Shown here piece by piece: positions 33,612-41,963 of a stretch of 64,000 nucleotides of DNA. Under the pieces are notes generated by a model that saw only the letters and a list, made by a program, of their open reading frames with translations, did no database searches and was not told the DNA's origin. Made by a program: the position numbers and the translations under genes. This DNA comes from JAOUEA01 sp963821925 (GTDB taxonomy: Bacteria; Actinomycetota; UBA4738; HRBIN12), in NCBI GenBank assembly GCA_963821925.1, contig CAWGFO010000001.1, positions 310,001 through 374,000 on the forward strand, in the 5' to 3' direction. Within the stretch, counting starts at the first letter, position 1. Every line of letters begins with the position of its first letter.

Positions 33612-34910
33612 TCACCCGCGCTCGATGTCGAGCCGGAGGAAGTGCGTCGCGCACGAGATACACGGGTCGTAGTTCCGCACGACCATCTCGGCGACGTGCG
33701 TGAGCTCCTCGTCCGAGCGGTCGAGCACGCCCGGCAGGAACTCACGCAGGTCGTGCTCCATGTGTCGGAGGTTCTGCGAGGTGGGCGGGACGATCTTCGC
33801 CTCGAGGATCGTGCCGTCCTCACCGACGTCGTAGCGGTGGTAGATCGTGCCGCGGGGCGCCTCGGTGGTCCAGGTCGCGCGGCCGGCGCGGGGCGTGACC
33901 TCAACGTGCGGCGGGTCCGGCGGCTCGTAGGCGCGGATCAGCCGGAGCGCCTCCTCGAACGCGTACGCCGTTTCGGCCACCCGGGCCGCCATCGAAAGGA
34001 ACGGGTCGAGGTTCGGCAAGGACGTCAGCCCCGCCCGGGCCGCGGCCTCGCGCGCCACCGGCGTCAGCCTCGCCTCGTTCTGGTTCACGCGGGCGAGCGG
34101 ACCGACGAAGTACGGCGTCCGCGTGTCGGTGAAGACCGAGTGCAAGGCGTTCGAGTGGGCGACCTGGACCTCCTCGGTGACCTGCTCGTAGGTCTCGGCG
34201 GTCCAATCGCGGCCGCGCGTCGACGCCATGTCGCCGACGTTGATCGGGTACTCGGCATCGTTGACCATCGACACCAGCTCGGCGTCGCGCGGGAACTCCG
34301 GCATCTCGAGCGGCGCCACGAAGTCGGCCACGTCGAGGATCTCGACGAGCGCATCCTCGAGGCGACCCTCGAACGCACGCAGCTCGTTCTTGGTGGCCGC
34401 CCGGCTGAAGCCGCCCACCTGGGGCGAGACCGGATGGATCTCGCGGCCGCCGATCGTCGCCATCAGGTCGTTCCCCACCCGCTTCAGCCGGAGTCCCCGC
34501 TCGACCTGCGGCTTGAAGCCCTTCTGGGCCATCTCGATCGCCGAGTCGAACCCGAGGAAGTCGGGCGCGGCCAGCAGATGCACGTGGAGCATGTGGCTCT
34601 CGATCCACTCGGCGCAGTAGAGCAGCCGCCGGAGCTCGTACGTGCCCTCGGGGACCTCGACCTCGAAGAGCCGCTCGATCCCATGGATCGCCGTCATCTG
34701 ATAGGCGACGGGGCAGATACCGCAGATCCGCGGCACGATGTCGGCGACCTCGCTGAAGTGTCGCCCGCGCAGGAACGACTCGAAGAACCGAGGAGGCTCG
34801 TAGATCTCGAGCTCGAGCCGCGTGATCTCGCCGTCGTCGATCCGGACGTGCAGGGCGCCCTCGCCCTCCACGCGGGCGACGACGGGCACCTCCACCGATC
34901 GATGCGTCAC
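33612..34910 (-). CDS. hydA: Group 3b [NiFe] hydrogenase, large (alpha) subunit
   Basis: A 432-residue catalytic subunit. The L1 motif is 'RICGICPVAYQMTA' and the L2 motif is 'DPCISCATHFLRL', supplying the four cysteines of the NiFe site. The C-terminal residues after the L2 His ('FLRLDIERG') are the extension removed by the protease encoded next. It oxidises or forms H2, linked to NAD(P) through the partner subunits, and is cytoplasmic: no Tat signal occurs in the small subunit. The length and motif form fit group 3b (Pyrococcus sulfhydrogenase HydA type). ATG overlaps the small-subunit stop (ATGA). Confidence 0.96.
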   Translation of the reverse strand: MTHRSVEVPVVARVEGEGALHVRIDDGEITRLELEIYEPPRFFESFLRGRHFSEVADIVPRICGICPVAYQMTAIHGIERLFEVEVPEGTYELRRLLYCAEWIESHMLHVHLLAAPDFLGFDSAIEMAQKGFKPQVERGLRLKRVGNDLMATIGGREIHPVSPQVGGFSRAATKNELRAFEGRLEDALVEILDVADFVAPLEMPEFPRDAELVSMVNDAEYPINVGDMASTRGRDWTAETYEQVTEEVQVAHSNALHSVFTDTRTPYFVGPLARVNQNEARLTPVAREAAARAGLTSLPNLDPFLSMAARVAETAYAFEEALRLIRAYEPPDPPHVEVTPRAGRATWTTEAPRGTIYHRYDVGEDGTILEAKIVPPTSQNLRHMEHDLREFLPGVLDRSDEELTHVAEMVVRNYDPCISCATHFLRLDIERG

Positions 34911-35716
34911 GTCGTCGCCTCCTCACGCTCGGCGCGCTCCAGGCGCTCGGCGACCTCGCGGAACGCCGGGGCGTACCCGGTGATGAACCGGAACGTGTCG
35001 GCGACGCGCGAGGGTTTCATGCCGAGCTCGATGAACTTCTTCGCGAGTGCCTCGGTGTTGGGCGGCTGCGACGGACCGAAGCACCCGTAGCAGCCGCGGC
35101 CCATGCCGGGACAGATCGCGCCGCAGCCGGTGCGGGTCACGGGGCCGAGGCACGGCTCGCCCTTCGCCACGACCACGCAGACGTAGCCGCGCTTCTTGCA
35201 TTCGATGCAGACGGGGGTGGTCGGCGGCCGCGGAACCGAGCCCTGCAGCAGCCACGCGAGCGCCGCGAGCAGCTGACCCCGGTCGACCGGGCAACCGGTG
35301 AGCTCGAGGTCGACCGGCACGAACTCGGCGATCGGCTGCGAGTCCGTGAGCGCCTCGACGTACTCGGGCGTCGGGTAGACGTTCCGGATGTGCGCCGCCA
35401 GGTCCGTCCCGTTGCGGAGCGCCTGGATCCCGCCGCTCGTCGCGCAGGCGCCGATCGTGATCAGGAACGTTGTCTCAGCGCGGATCGCCCTCACTTGCTC
35501 GATCTGCTCGGGCGTGCTGATCGAGCCCTCCACGAGCGTCACGTCGTACGGGCCGGGCTCGACGTAGGAGGTCGCCTCGGCGAAGTTCACGATGTCGATC
35601 GCGCCGGCCAGCTCGAGGAGCGCCTCCTCGGCGTCGAGCAACTGCAGCTGGCACCCGTCGCACGACGCCATCTTGAAGACGGCGACGCGCGGCTTCGCGG
35701 GCGCCTGCGTGCTCAC
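34907..35716 (-). CDS. hydD: Group 3b [NiFe] hydrogenase, small (delta) subunit
   Basis: A 269-residue iron-sulfur subunit. The proximal cluster motif is 'ASCDGCQLQLLD' near residue 20, with 'IGACATSGG' and 'ELTGCPVDRG' providing the other proximal ligands. The medial/distal clusters are in 'VCIECKKRGYVC', 'KGEPCLGPVTRTGCGAICPG' and 'CYGCFG'. There is no Tat leader, so the enzyme stays in the cytoplasm. GTG at 35716 overlaps the stop of hydG (GTGA). Confidence 0.95.
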   Translation of the reverse strand: MSTQAPAKPRVAVFKMASCDGCQLQLLDAEEALLELAGAIDIVNFAEATSYVEPGPYDVTLVEGSISTPEQIEQVRAIRAETTFLITIGACATSGGIQALRNGTDLAAHIRNVYPTPEYVEALTDSQPIAEFVPVDLELTGCPVDRGQLLAALAWLLQGSVPRPPTTPVCIECKKRGYVCVVVAKGEPCLGPVTRTGCGAICPGMGRGCYGCFGPSQPPNTEALAKKFIELGMKPSRVADTFRFITGYAPAFREVAERLERAEREEATT

Positions 35717-36588
35717 AGCTCCTCCACCTCCATCAGGTCGCCGATCTCGTCCCAGCGGAAGATCGGGCCGTCGGCGCAGACGAAGTACGGGCCCATCTGG
35801 CAGTGACCGCAGAGCTTCACGGCGCAGTGCATGTTCCGCTCCATCGTGAGCCAGAGCCGGTCGTCGGGGATGCCGAGCGCCGACAGGTCGCGCATCGCCA
35901 GCTGCATCATGATCTCGGGTCCGCAGGTGAAGACCGTCGAGGCCTTCGGGTCGATGTCGACGTACGGGAAGAGCTTCGTGATCACGCCGATCCCGTGCGG
36001 CCACTCGGCGTCACCCACGTCGACCGTCAGGTGCACCTCGAGGCGCTCCTGGAACCGCGACCAGTTCATCCACGTCTCGAGCTGGCGACGGAAGAGCATC
36101 TGACCGGGGTCACGCGCGCCCACGAGCAGCAGCACCCGTCGGTAGGAGCCGCGGTGCCGGAGGGCCTCGTACACGGCCGAGCGGAGCGGCGCCATCCCGA
36201 GCCCGCCGGCGACGATCACGAGGTCGCCCCCGCGCGCCTGCTCGACCGGCCACGGCCGACCGAACGGGCCACGGACCGTGACGCGGTCGCCGGCCTTCAG
36301 CGCGCCGATCACGTTCGTGACGCGTCCGCAGACGCGGATCGTATGCGCGAGGTGCATCGGTCTCGCCGGGTCGCTCGACACGCTGATCGGGACCTCGCCC
36401 ACGCCGAAGACGCCGAACATGCTGATCTGCCCCGGCCGGAACGCGTAGGCACGGCGCGCGTCAGCGTCGTCGAAGGTGGACCAGTACGTGTACGTGTCGT
36501 CAGCCTCGCGCACCACGCGCTGCACCGTGGCGGTGAGGGTGGGGACGCCTGCGATCAGCTCGTCGGTGCGGACCGCGACCGTGCTCAT
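35713..36588 (-). CDS. hydG: Group 3b hydrogenase, FAD/NAD(P)-binding (gamma) subunit
   Basis: A 291-residue diaphorase of the ferredoxin-NADP reductase family. FAD binding: 'FRPGQISMFGVFGVGEVPISVSS', read in pieces, with the flavin-contact 'VPISVSS'. The NAD(P) domain has 'VAGGLGMAPLRS' and 'FTCGPEIMM'. Four C-terminal cysteines ('MHCAVKLCGHCQMG' and 'FVCADG') bind a [2Fe-2S] cluster. It passes electrons between the small subunit and NAD(P). ATG overlaps the hydB stop (ATGA). Confidence 0.95.
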   Translation of the reverse strand: MSTVAVRTDELIAGVPTLTATVQRVVREADDTYTYWSTFDDADARRAYAFRPGQISMFGVFGVGEVPISVSSDPARPMHLAHTIRVCGRVTNVIGALKAGDRVTVRGPFGRPWPVEQARGGDLVIVAGGLGMAPLRSAVYEALRHRGSYRRVLLLVGARDPGQMLFRRQLETWMNWSRFQERLEVHLTVDVGDAEWPHGIGVITKLFPYVDIDPKASTVFTCGPEIMMQLAMRDLSALGIPDDRLWLTMERNMHCAVKLCGHCQMGPYFVCADGPIFRWDEIGDLMEVEEL

Positions 36589-37700
36589 GCCAGCACCTCC
36601 TCGGCGACGCGGACCTCGCCGTCGGTCATGCGGATCGCGGCGATCTCCTCGGTCACGTCGATCCCCACCGGGCACCACGTGATGCAGCGGCCGCAGCCGA
36701 CGCACCCGCTCGTCCCGAACTGGAGGTGCCACGCATCGAACTTGTGCGTGAGCCACTGGCGGTACCGGGAGCGGTTCGAGGACCGCACCTCGCCGAACGA
36801 CATGTGGGTGAACTCCTCGCTGAAGCAGCTGGCCCACTCGCGTTCGCGCGTCGCCTCGGCGCCGTCGAGCGAGATGCCGTCGGTGAGGTCGTGGCAGAAG
36901 CAGGTGGGGCAGACCATCGTGCAGTTCGTGCAGGTGAGGCAGCGCGACCCGACCTCGTCCCAGCGCGGATGCTCGCGGTTCCGGTGGAGCAGCCCGGGGA
37001 GGTCGTCGGTCTGCAAGGTTCGGCCCATACGGGCTGCCGCGACCTCGGTCACACGGTGCGAGGCCGCTTGCTGCTCGTCGTCGGCCTTCACCGCATGCAG
37101 TTGGTCGAGGAGCTCGGCGCCGGCCGCGGTGCCGGCTTCGCCGGTGAACCCGTCGTCGAGCTCGGTGAGTGCGACGTCGAAGCCGGTGGAGCAGCGCGGC
37201 CCGGTGCCCATCGAGACGCAGAAGCAGGTCTCCCCGGGGGCGCCGCAGTTCACGCCGATGAAGACCGCCTGCTCGCGGCGGGCGCGGTAGGCCGGGTCCG
37301 CGATCAGGAAGACCTTGTCCTGGATCTCGATCGCGGCCAGGTCGCAGGCGCGGAGGCCGATGAACGCGTAGCGGACCTCCGGCAGCGGCGCCGGCATGAC
37401 CGTGACGGCGCCGTCGGCGTCGCGGTGGCCGGTCTGGATCGTCTCGCGCGGCGGGAAGAGGAACCGCTTCGCGGCGTCGGGGCCGTGCGCCCACTCGAAG
37501 AGCCGGTCGTCGCCGGTCTGTTCGAGCCGATAGGCGCCGGGACCTTGGGTCTCGCGCACGCCGCGTGGGAGGTCGTCCACACCGTCGATCCGGTCGAGCA
37601 CGATGGCGCCGTCGCGCACCGTCGGACCGATCAGCTGGTAGCCCTGTTCGGACAGCAGCGACAGCATCCGGGCGAAGCCATCACGGTCGACGAAGCGCAC
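36585..37700 (-). CDS. hydB: Group 3b hydrogenase, [4Fe-4S] (beta) subunit
   Basis: A 371-residue electron-transfer subunit. Two [4Fe-4S] motifs are near the C-terminus: 'CLTCTNCTMVCPTCFCHD' and 'CVGCGRCITWCPVGID'. The N-terminal part has cysteines in 'RACDLAAI' and 'ETCFCVSMG', as in the sulfhydrogenase beta subunit and the related anaerobic sulfite reductase A chain. The GTG start at 37700 has GGAGGG six bases upstream. It is the first gene of the operon in the order B-G-D-A, the same as in Pyrococcus hyd operons. I see no clear promoter box in the 160 bases upstream. Confidence 0.94.
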   Translation of the reverse strand: MRFVDRDGFARMLSLLSEQGYQLIGPTVRDGAIVLDRIDGVDDLPRGVRETQGPGAYRLEQTGDDRLFEWAHGPDAAKRFLFPPRETIQTGHRDADGAVTVMPAPLPEVRYAFIGLRACDLAAIEIQDKVFLIADPAYRARREQAVFIGVNCGAPGETCFCVSMGTGPRCSTGFDVALTELDDGFTGEAGTAAGAELLDQLHAVKADDEQQAASHRVTEVAAARMGRTLQTDDLPGLLHRNREHPRWDEVGSRCLTCTNCTMVCPTCFCHDLTDGISLDGAEATREREWASCFSEEFTHMSFGEVRSSNRSRYRQWLTHKFDAWHLQFGTSGCVGCGRCITWCPVGIDVTEEIAAIRMTDGEVRVAEEVLA

Positions 37701-37845
37701 CAGGTCCCTCCGTAGCGTTCGCGGACATCTTCACCCGGAAGCCTGCATCACGCGACCCGGCCTGAGGTAGGCGGGGGTCCGGGGTTCGACGGGACCATCG
37801 GACGCAGCAAGGACGACCAGGGACGCTCCCAACCGCGGGCTCGCG

Positions 37846-37851
37846 TAGGCT
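37846..37851 (+). promoter_or_regulatory. -10 box of pncB
   Basis: TAGGCT ten bases before the ATG at 37862; predicts a leader of only a few bases. Confidence 0.45.
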
Positions 37852-37861
37852 GGGCGCCGAC

Positions 37862-39190
37862 ATGCCCGGGGCGCTCCTCTCCGATCTCTACGAGCTGAAC
37901 ATGGCGGCCAGCTACCTGCGCCGCGGGATGCACGCGCCTGCCACCTTCAGCCTGTACGTGCGTGGCCTTCCGAAGCGGCGCGGGTTCCTCGTGGCGGCGG
38001 GGCTCGAGGCGTGCCTGGACTTCCTCGAGTCGGTCTCCTTCGACGACGACGATCTCGCCTACCTGTCGTCGGTCGGGTTCGACGACCGGGCGATCGAGGA
38101 CTTCCGCGGACTGCGGTTCGACGGTGAGGTCTGGGCGGTGCCGGAGGGCCGGATCGTCTACTCGGAGGAACCGATCCTGGAGGTGACCGCCCCGGTCGCG
38201 GTGGGCCAGCTCGTCGAGACCTACCTGCTGAACCAGATCACGCTCCACACGACGCTCGCGACGAAGGCCGCGCGGTACGTGCTGGCCGCGGACGGCCGCG
38301 ACCTCGTGGACTTCGCGTTCCGGCGGACGCACGGCATCGAGGCGGCGATGGCGATCGCCCGCGCGAGCGCGATGGTCGGGTTCGCGGCCACCTCGAACGT
38401 CGAGGCGGCGCACCGCTACGGGCTGCGGGTGGCCGGGACGATGGCGCACTCGTTCATCGAGGCATTCCCGACCGAACGTGAGGCCTTCCTCGCGTTCGCC
38501 GAGGATCACCCGACGCGAACGACGTTCCTCGTCGACACGTACGACACGCTGAACGGCATGAGGAACGCGATCGACGTGATCCGCGAGCTGGGGCTGAGCG
38601 ACCACCTGGGCGTCCGGCTCGACAGCGGCGACCTGGATTCCCTGGCGCGGAGCGCGCGGGCACTGCTCGACGAGGCGGGCCTCACCGACGCGCGGATCTT
38701 CGCGAGCGGCGGACTCGACGAGCTCGAGGTCCACGAACTCGTGAAGGCGGGCGCCCCCGTGGACGCGTTCGGGATCGGCACCCAGATGGGCGTGAGCGCC
38801 GACGCGCCCTACGTCGATTCCGTCTACAAGCTCACCGAGTACGACGGTGAGCCCAAGCTGAAGCTGTCGTCGGACAAGGCGACCGCACCCGGGCGCAAGC
38901 AGGTCTGGCGCTCGGGCGCCGGGGATCTGCTCGCGCTCCGCGACGAAGCCGGACCCGACGACGGCGAAGCGCTGCTCGCGCCGGTGATGCGGGACGGTCG
39001 CCGGCTGGCGGCCTCGCCGTCGCTGGACGAGTCCCGCGAGCGGTTCCGCGCCGACCTCGCGGGCGTGCCGACGAAGGCGCGGCGGCTCACCCATCCCGAG
39101 CACGTCGTCGTGCCGCACTCGACGGCGCTGCGCGAGCTCACGGCGGCGACCCGCGCCGAGGCCCTGCGCCGCTCGGTAGAGGGCGCGTGA
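37862..39190 (+). CDS. pncB: Nicotinate phosphoribosyltransferase
   Basis: A 442-residue type II PRTase fold enzyme: nicotinate + PRPP + ATP to nicotinate mononucleotide, the entry step of NAD salvage. Family features: 'LLSDLYELNMAASYLRRGMH' at the start, 'DFAFRRTHGIEAAMA', 'NVEAAHRYGLRVAGTMAHSF' with the phosphorylated His near 'TMAHS', 'VRLDSGDLDSLA', and 'AFGIGTQMGVS'. It faces away from the hydrogenase operon across a 161-base gap. Its stop overlaps the next start by GTGA. Confidence 0.95.
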   Translation: MPGALLSDLYELNMAASYLRRGMHAPATFSLYVRGLPKRRGFLVAAGLEACLDFLESVSFDDDDLAYLSSVGFDDRAIEDFRGLRFDGEVWAVPEGRIVYSEEPILEVTAPVAVGQLVETYLLNQITLHTTLATKAARYVLAADGRDLVDFAFRRTHGIEAAMAIARASAMVGFAATSNVEAAHRYGLRVAGTMAHSFIEAFPTEREAFLAFAEDHPTRTTFLVDTYDTLNGMRNAIDVIRELGLSDHLGVRLDSGDLDSLARSARALLDEAGLTDARIFASGGLDELEVHELVKAGAPVDAFGIGTQMGVSADAPYVDSVYKLTEYDGEPKLKLSSDKATAPGRKQVWRSGAGDLLALRDEAGPDDGEALLAPVMRDGRRLAASPSLDESRERFRADLAGVPTKARRLTHPEHVVVPHSTALRELTAATRAEALRRSVEGA

Positions 39191-40389
39191 GCGAGCAGGC
39201 ACCCCACCGACGCTGGCCCCGCAGGCTCCTGATCGGGGTGCTCGCGTTCCTCGTGGTGTTCTACGTGGGCGGCGGCTTCTACTTCTCGAATGTGCTCAAC
39301 GAGCGCGCGCTGGACGGCGCCGCCCGGCGAGCGTCGCTCGACCCCGACTACGACCTCGTGGTGCGCGACGTCGCCGGCCGGGCGATCACGATCACGCCCG
39401 ACGGCGATCCGGGCGACCTCGACCAGGAAGGCGTGTTCGGCCTGCGGTGGGAGGGCGGGTACGGACAGGTGAGCCACATCCTCGGCGCGGAAGGCGACGC
39501 GATCACCCGCCGCTTCCTCCTGATCTCCGGCGGACCGCCGAGCGACGGCACCCCGGCCGAGCTGGAGGTGCGCGCATGGCCCGACCCCGAGTCGGCCGGT
39601 CTCGCATCGCAGGACGTGGTCGTGAACGGCCCGCTCGGCGAGTACCCCGCGTGGTTCGTGCCGGGTACGCAGGACATGTGGGCGATCGTCGTGCACGGGA
39701 ACTCGATGTCCAGGCTCGACGGCCTCCGGATGGTGCCGATCACGGTGGACGCCGGGTTCCCGACGCTCGTGCCGACCTACCGCAACGACACCGGGGCGCC
39801 CGAGGACCCGAGTGGGAAGCTCCGCTACGGCCTCACGGAATGGCGCGACCTCGAAGCGGCGGTGCGCTACGCCCTCGACAACGGCGCGAAGGACGTGGTG
39901 CTCGCGGGCTACTCGATGGGCGGCGGCGTGATCATGGCGTTCCTCCAGCGCTCGAAGCTCCGAGACGACGTGCGGGCGGTGATCCTGGATGCCCCGATGC
40001 TCGACTTCTCGGCGACGGTCGACGACAACGCCTCGCGCGAGGAGGTCGTGCCCGGGGTACCGCTCCCCTCGTCGCTGACCGCCGTCGCGAAGCAGATCGC
40101 GGCGTGGCGGTTCGGCGTCGAGTGGGACCAGCTGAACTACCTCGCGAACGGCGCGAAGCGCTACGACGTGCCGATCCTGATCTTCCACGGGACGTCGGAT
40201 ACGACCGTGCCGATCGCGACGAGCGAGGCGTTCGCGAAGCTCCGGCCCGACATCGTGACGCTCGTGCCGTGCCCGGAGGCCGAGCACATCGCGTGCTGGA
40301 ACCTCGATCCGGATGCGTACGCGACGGCGGTCACGCACTTCCTGGAGGAACGGGTCGGAGCGCAGGTCGCGCCGGGAGCGACGGCCTAG
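39187..40389 (+). CDS. Membrane-anchored alpha/beta hydrolase
   Basis: A 400-residue protein with one N-terminal anchor ('LLIGVLAFLVVFYVGGGFYF') and an extracytoplasmic hydrolase domain. The nucleophile elbow is 'LAGYSMGGGVI' (Ser), an Asp lies in 'FHGTSDTTVP', and the His in 'PEAEHIACWN', so the triad is complete. It looks like the serine aminopeptidase/BEM46-like group. Substrate unknown. The GTG start overlaps the pncB stop. Confidence 0.88.
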   Translation: MSEQAPHRRWPRRLLIGVLAFLVVFYVGGGFYFSNVLNERALDGAARRASLDPDYDLVVRDVAGRAITITPDGDPGDLDQEGVFGLRWEGGYGQVSHILGAEGDAITRRFLLISGGPPSDGTPAELEVRAWPDPESAGLASQDVVVNGPLGEYPAWFVPGTQDMWAIVVHGNSMSRLDGLRMVPITVDAGFPTLVPTYRNDTGAPEDPSGKLRYGLTEWRDLEAAVRYALDNGAKDVVLAGYSMGGGVIMAFLQRSKLRDDVRAVILDAPMLDFSATVDDNASREEVVPGVPLPSSLTAVAKQIAAWRFGVEWDQLNYLANGAKRYDVPILIFHGTSDTTVPIATSEAFAKLRPDIVTLVPCPEAEHIACWNLDPDAYATAVTHFLEERVGAQVAPGATA

Positions 40390-40790
40390 TCCCAGCCGAG
40401 CCGCTCGAGGATCTCCGTCGCGATCTCGCGGAGCGGACGACGATCGTTGTCCACGATGAGGTCGGCCAGGCCCTCGTGATCGCCGGCGACGAGCCACGCG
40501 CGCGCCTCACGCAGGTCGTCGGCGCGGGCGGCCGTGAGGTCGGCGGAAAGCCGACGTTCGATCTCGTCCCAGGGGACACGCAGCTCGATCACCTTGAGCG
40601 GCATCCTGATCGTCTCGCGGAGGCTCTCGATCTGCGCGCGGTCGCGGATCGCCCGGGCCAGCACGAACCGCGTGACGCCGGCAGCCCGGTAGTTCGCGAC
40701 GAACGGCACCAGGTTCCTCAGCAGCATCAGATGCTCCGCGCCGGGTTCGTCGCTGCCCAGCTCCTGGGCCTCGGACGCGGGGGAGCTCAC
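40386..40790 (-). CDS. P-loop kinase-like protein lacking its N-terminal nucleotide-binding part
   Basis: A 134-residue protein similar to the C-terminal two thirds of small AAA/adenylylsulfate-kinase-like ATPases: 'LLRNLVPFVANYRAAGVTRFVLARAI', read in pieces, 'MPLKVIELRVPWDEIERRL', and an ending 'EILERLGW'. The Walker A loop and the following Asp-rich strand that should precede 'LLRNL' are absent, and I find no frame upstream that supplies them, because the oxygenase gene runs up to its start (GTGA at 40787-40790). It is either a degenerate paralogue or a product with a non-ATPase role. Confidence 0.65.
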   Translation of the reverse strand: MSSPASEAQELGSDEPGAEHLMLLRNLVPFVANYRAAGVTRFVLARAIRDRAQIESLRETIRMPLKVIELRVPWDEIERRLSADLTAARADDLREARAWLVAGDHEGLADLIVDNDRRPLREIATEILERLGWD

Positions 40791-41920
40791 GCTCGGTCGT
40801 CCGGCAGCGGGCCGCGCGCGTCCAGGTACCGGCGGTTGAAGGCCGCGATCCACTTCTCCTGCCGCGGGTACATGCCGGCCGCGTAGAACCGCGAGGAGAC
40901 TCCGCGCTGGGCGAGTTCGCAGACCCGCCAGTCCTGGTGCGCCACCAGGTCTCGGAAGTCGACGACCTCGCTCGGATCGAACCCGCCGGCCGCGATCGTT
41001 TCCGGGCGGAAGAGGAACTCACTGATCACCCGGGTTCGATCGGCCGCGACCGGCGCGATCGTCACGGCGTTCACCGTTTCGGAGTGGTAGTTCAGGATCA
41101 GGTTCGGGAACAGGTACACCCCGTAGAACGTGTGCTCGTCAACCTCGTCGAGCCCGGGAAGGGTCGGGAGCGTCGACAGGCCGGTGGCGGTGAACGATGT
41201 GAGGCCGTGGCCCATCGAGTTGCCCAGGAGCTGGCCCTCCTCCTCGACTTCGCCGCTCCGGTAGAGCGGCACGATCTTCACGAGCTCGGGGTGCACCGTC
41301 GGACAGTGCAGGCACTCGTGGTAGTTCTCGACCACGATCTTCCAGTTCGCCCGAACGTCGTACTCGCGGCGCGCGCCGACCCGCAGGTCGCCCACCGCGT
41401 ATCGCGCGAGCTCGGTCGGCGAGTCGGGCTGGGTCGCGACCACCTGCCCGAGCGCGGGGGCCTGGCCGTCCAGATTCAGGAAAACGAAGCCCTCCCACGC
41501 CTCGAGGCGGATCGGCCAGAGCGAGACGAGATCGCGATCGATCCCGTCGTCGGCGCCGACGTTCGGCGACCCGGCGAGCCGGCCATCGAGCGCGTACGTC
41601 CACGCGTGATACGGGCACTTGATCACGCTGCGGACCGAACCGGAGCCCTCCAGGAGCATCGTGCCGCGGTGACGGCATGCGTTCGCGAAGGCACGCAGCA
41701 CGCCGTCGGCGCCACGCAGCACGATCGGGGATTCCCCGGCCACATCGGCCGTGAGGTAGTCGCCGGGCTCGGCGAGCTGCTCCGCGCGTCCCACGCACAT
41801 CCATGAACGGGCGAACACGGCGTCCTGTTCGAACGCGAATACTCCGGGCGCGTGGTAATCGCTGCCCGGGAGCGTGGGCCAGGGCGGGCCACCGATCATC
41901 TCGTCGCGCTCGCCCTGCAT
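40787..41920 (-). CDS. Aromatic ring-hydroxylating dioxygenase, alpha subunit
   Basis: A 377-residue Rieske non-heme iron oxygenase. The Rieske ligands are in 'ACRHRGTMLL' (C-x-H) and 'KCPYHAWTY' (C-x2-H). The catalytic iron site is in 'NYHECLHCPTVHPEL' (two His), with a distal acid expected in the C-terminal domain. Proteins of this size act on aromatics or on quaternary amines such as carnitine and choline derivatives; the substrate is not determinable. GAGAGGAAAGGG precedes the ATG. No beta subunit or reductase is adjacent. Confidence 0.92.
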   Translation of the reverse strand: MQGERDEMIGGPPWPTLPGSDYHAPGVFAFEQDAVFARSWMCVGRAEQLAEPGDYLTADVAGESPIVLRGADGVLRAFANACRHRGTMLLEGSGSVRSVIKCPYHAWTYALDGRLAGSPNVGADDGIDRDLVSLWPIRLEAWEGFVFLNLDGQAPALGQVVATQPDSPTELARYAVGDLRVGARREYDVRANWKIVVENYHECLHCPTVHPELVKIVPLYRSGEVEEEGQLLGNSMGHGLTSFTATGLSTLPTLPGLDEVDEHTFYGVYLFPNLILNYHSETVNAVTIAPVAADRTRVISEFLFRPETIAAGGFDPSEVVDFRDLVAHQDWRVCELAQRGVSSRFYAAGMYPRQEKWIAAFNRRYLDARGPLPDDRA

Positions 41921-41963
41921 GCCCTTTCCTCTCGATCGGGGAGGGACATCCTAGCCAGCCACC

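Noticed and set aside
31101..35090. A 1329-codon plus-strand frame opposite hypF, the protease and hydA
   Set aside because: Same reason: the minus-strand genes carry complete catalytic motifs; the plus frame has none and reads like GC-rich filler.
34907..37700. A membrane-bound uptake (group 1) or energy-converting (group 4) hydrogenase
   Set aside because: There is no Tat leader on the small subunit, no cytochrome b and no membrane or complex I-like subunit; the FAD/NAD(P) and ferredoxin-like subunits fit group 3b.
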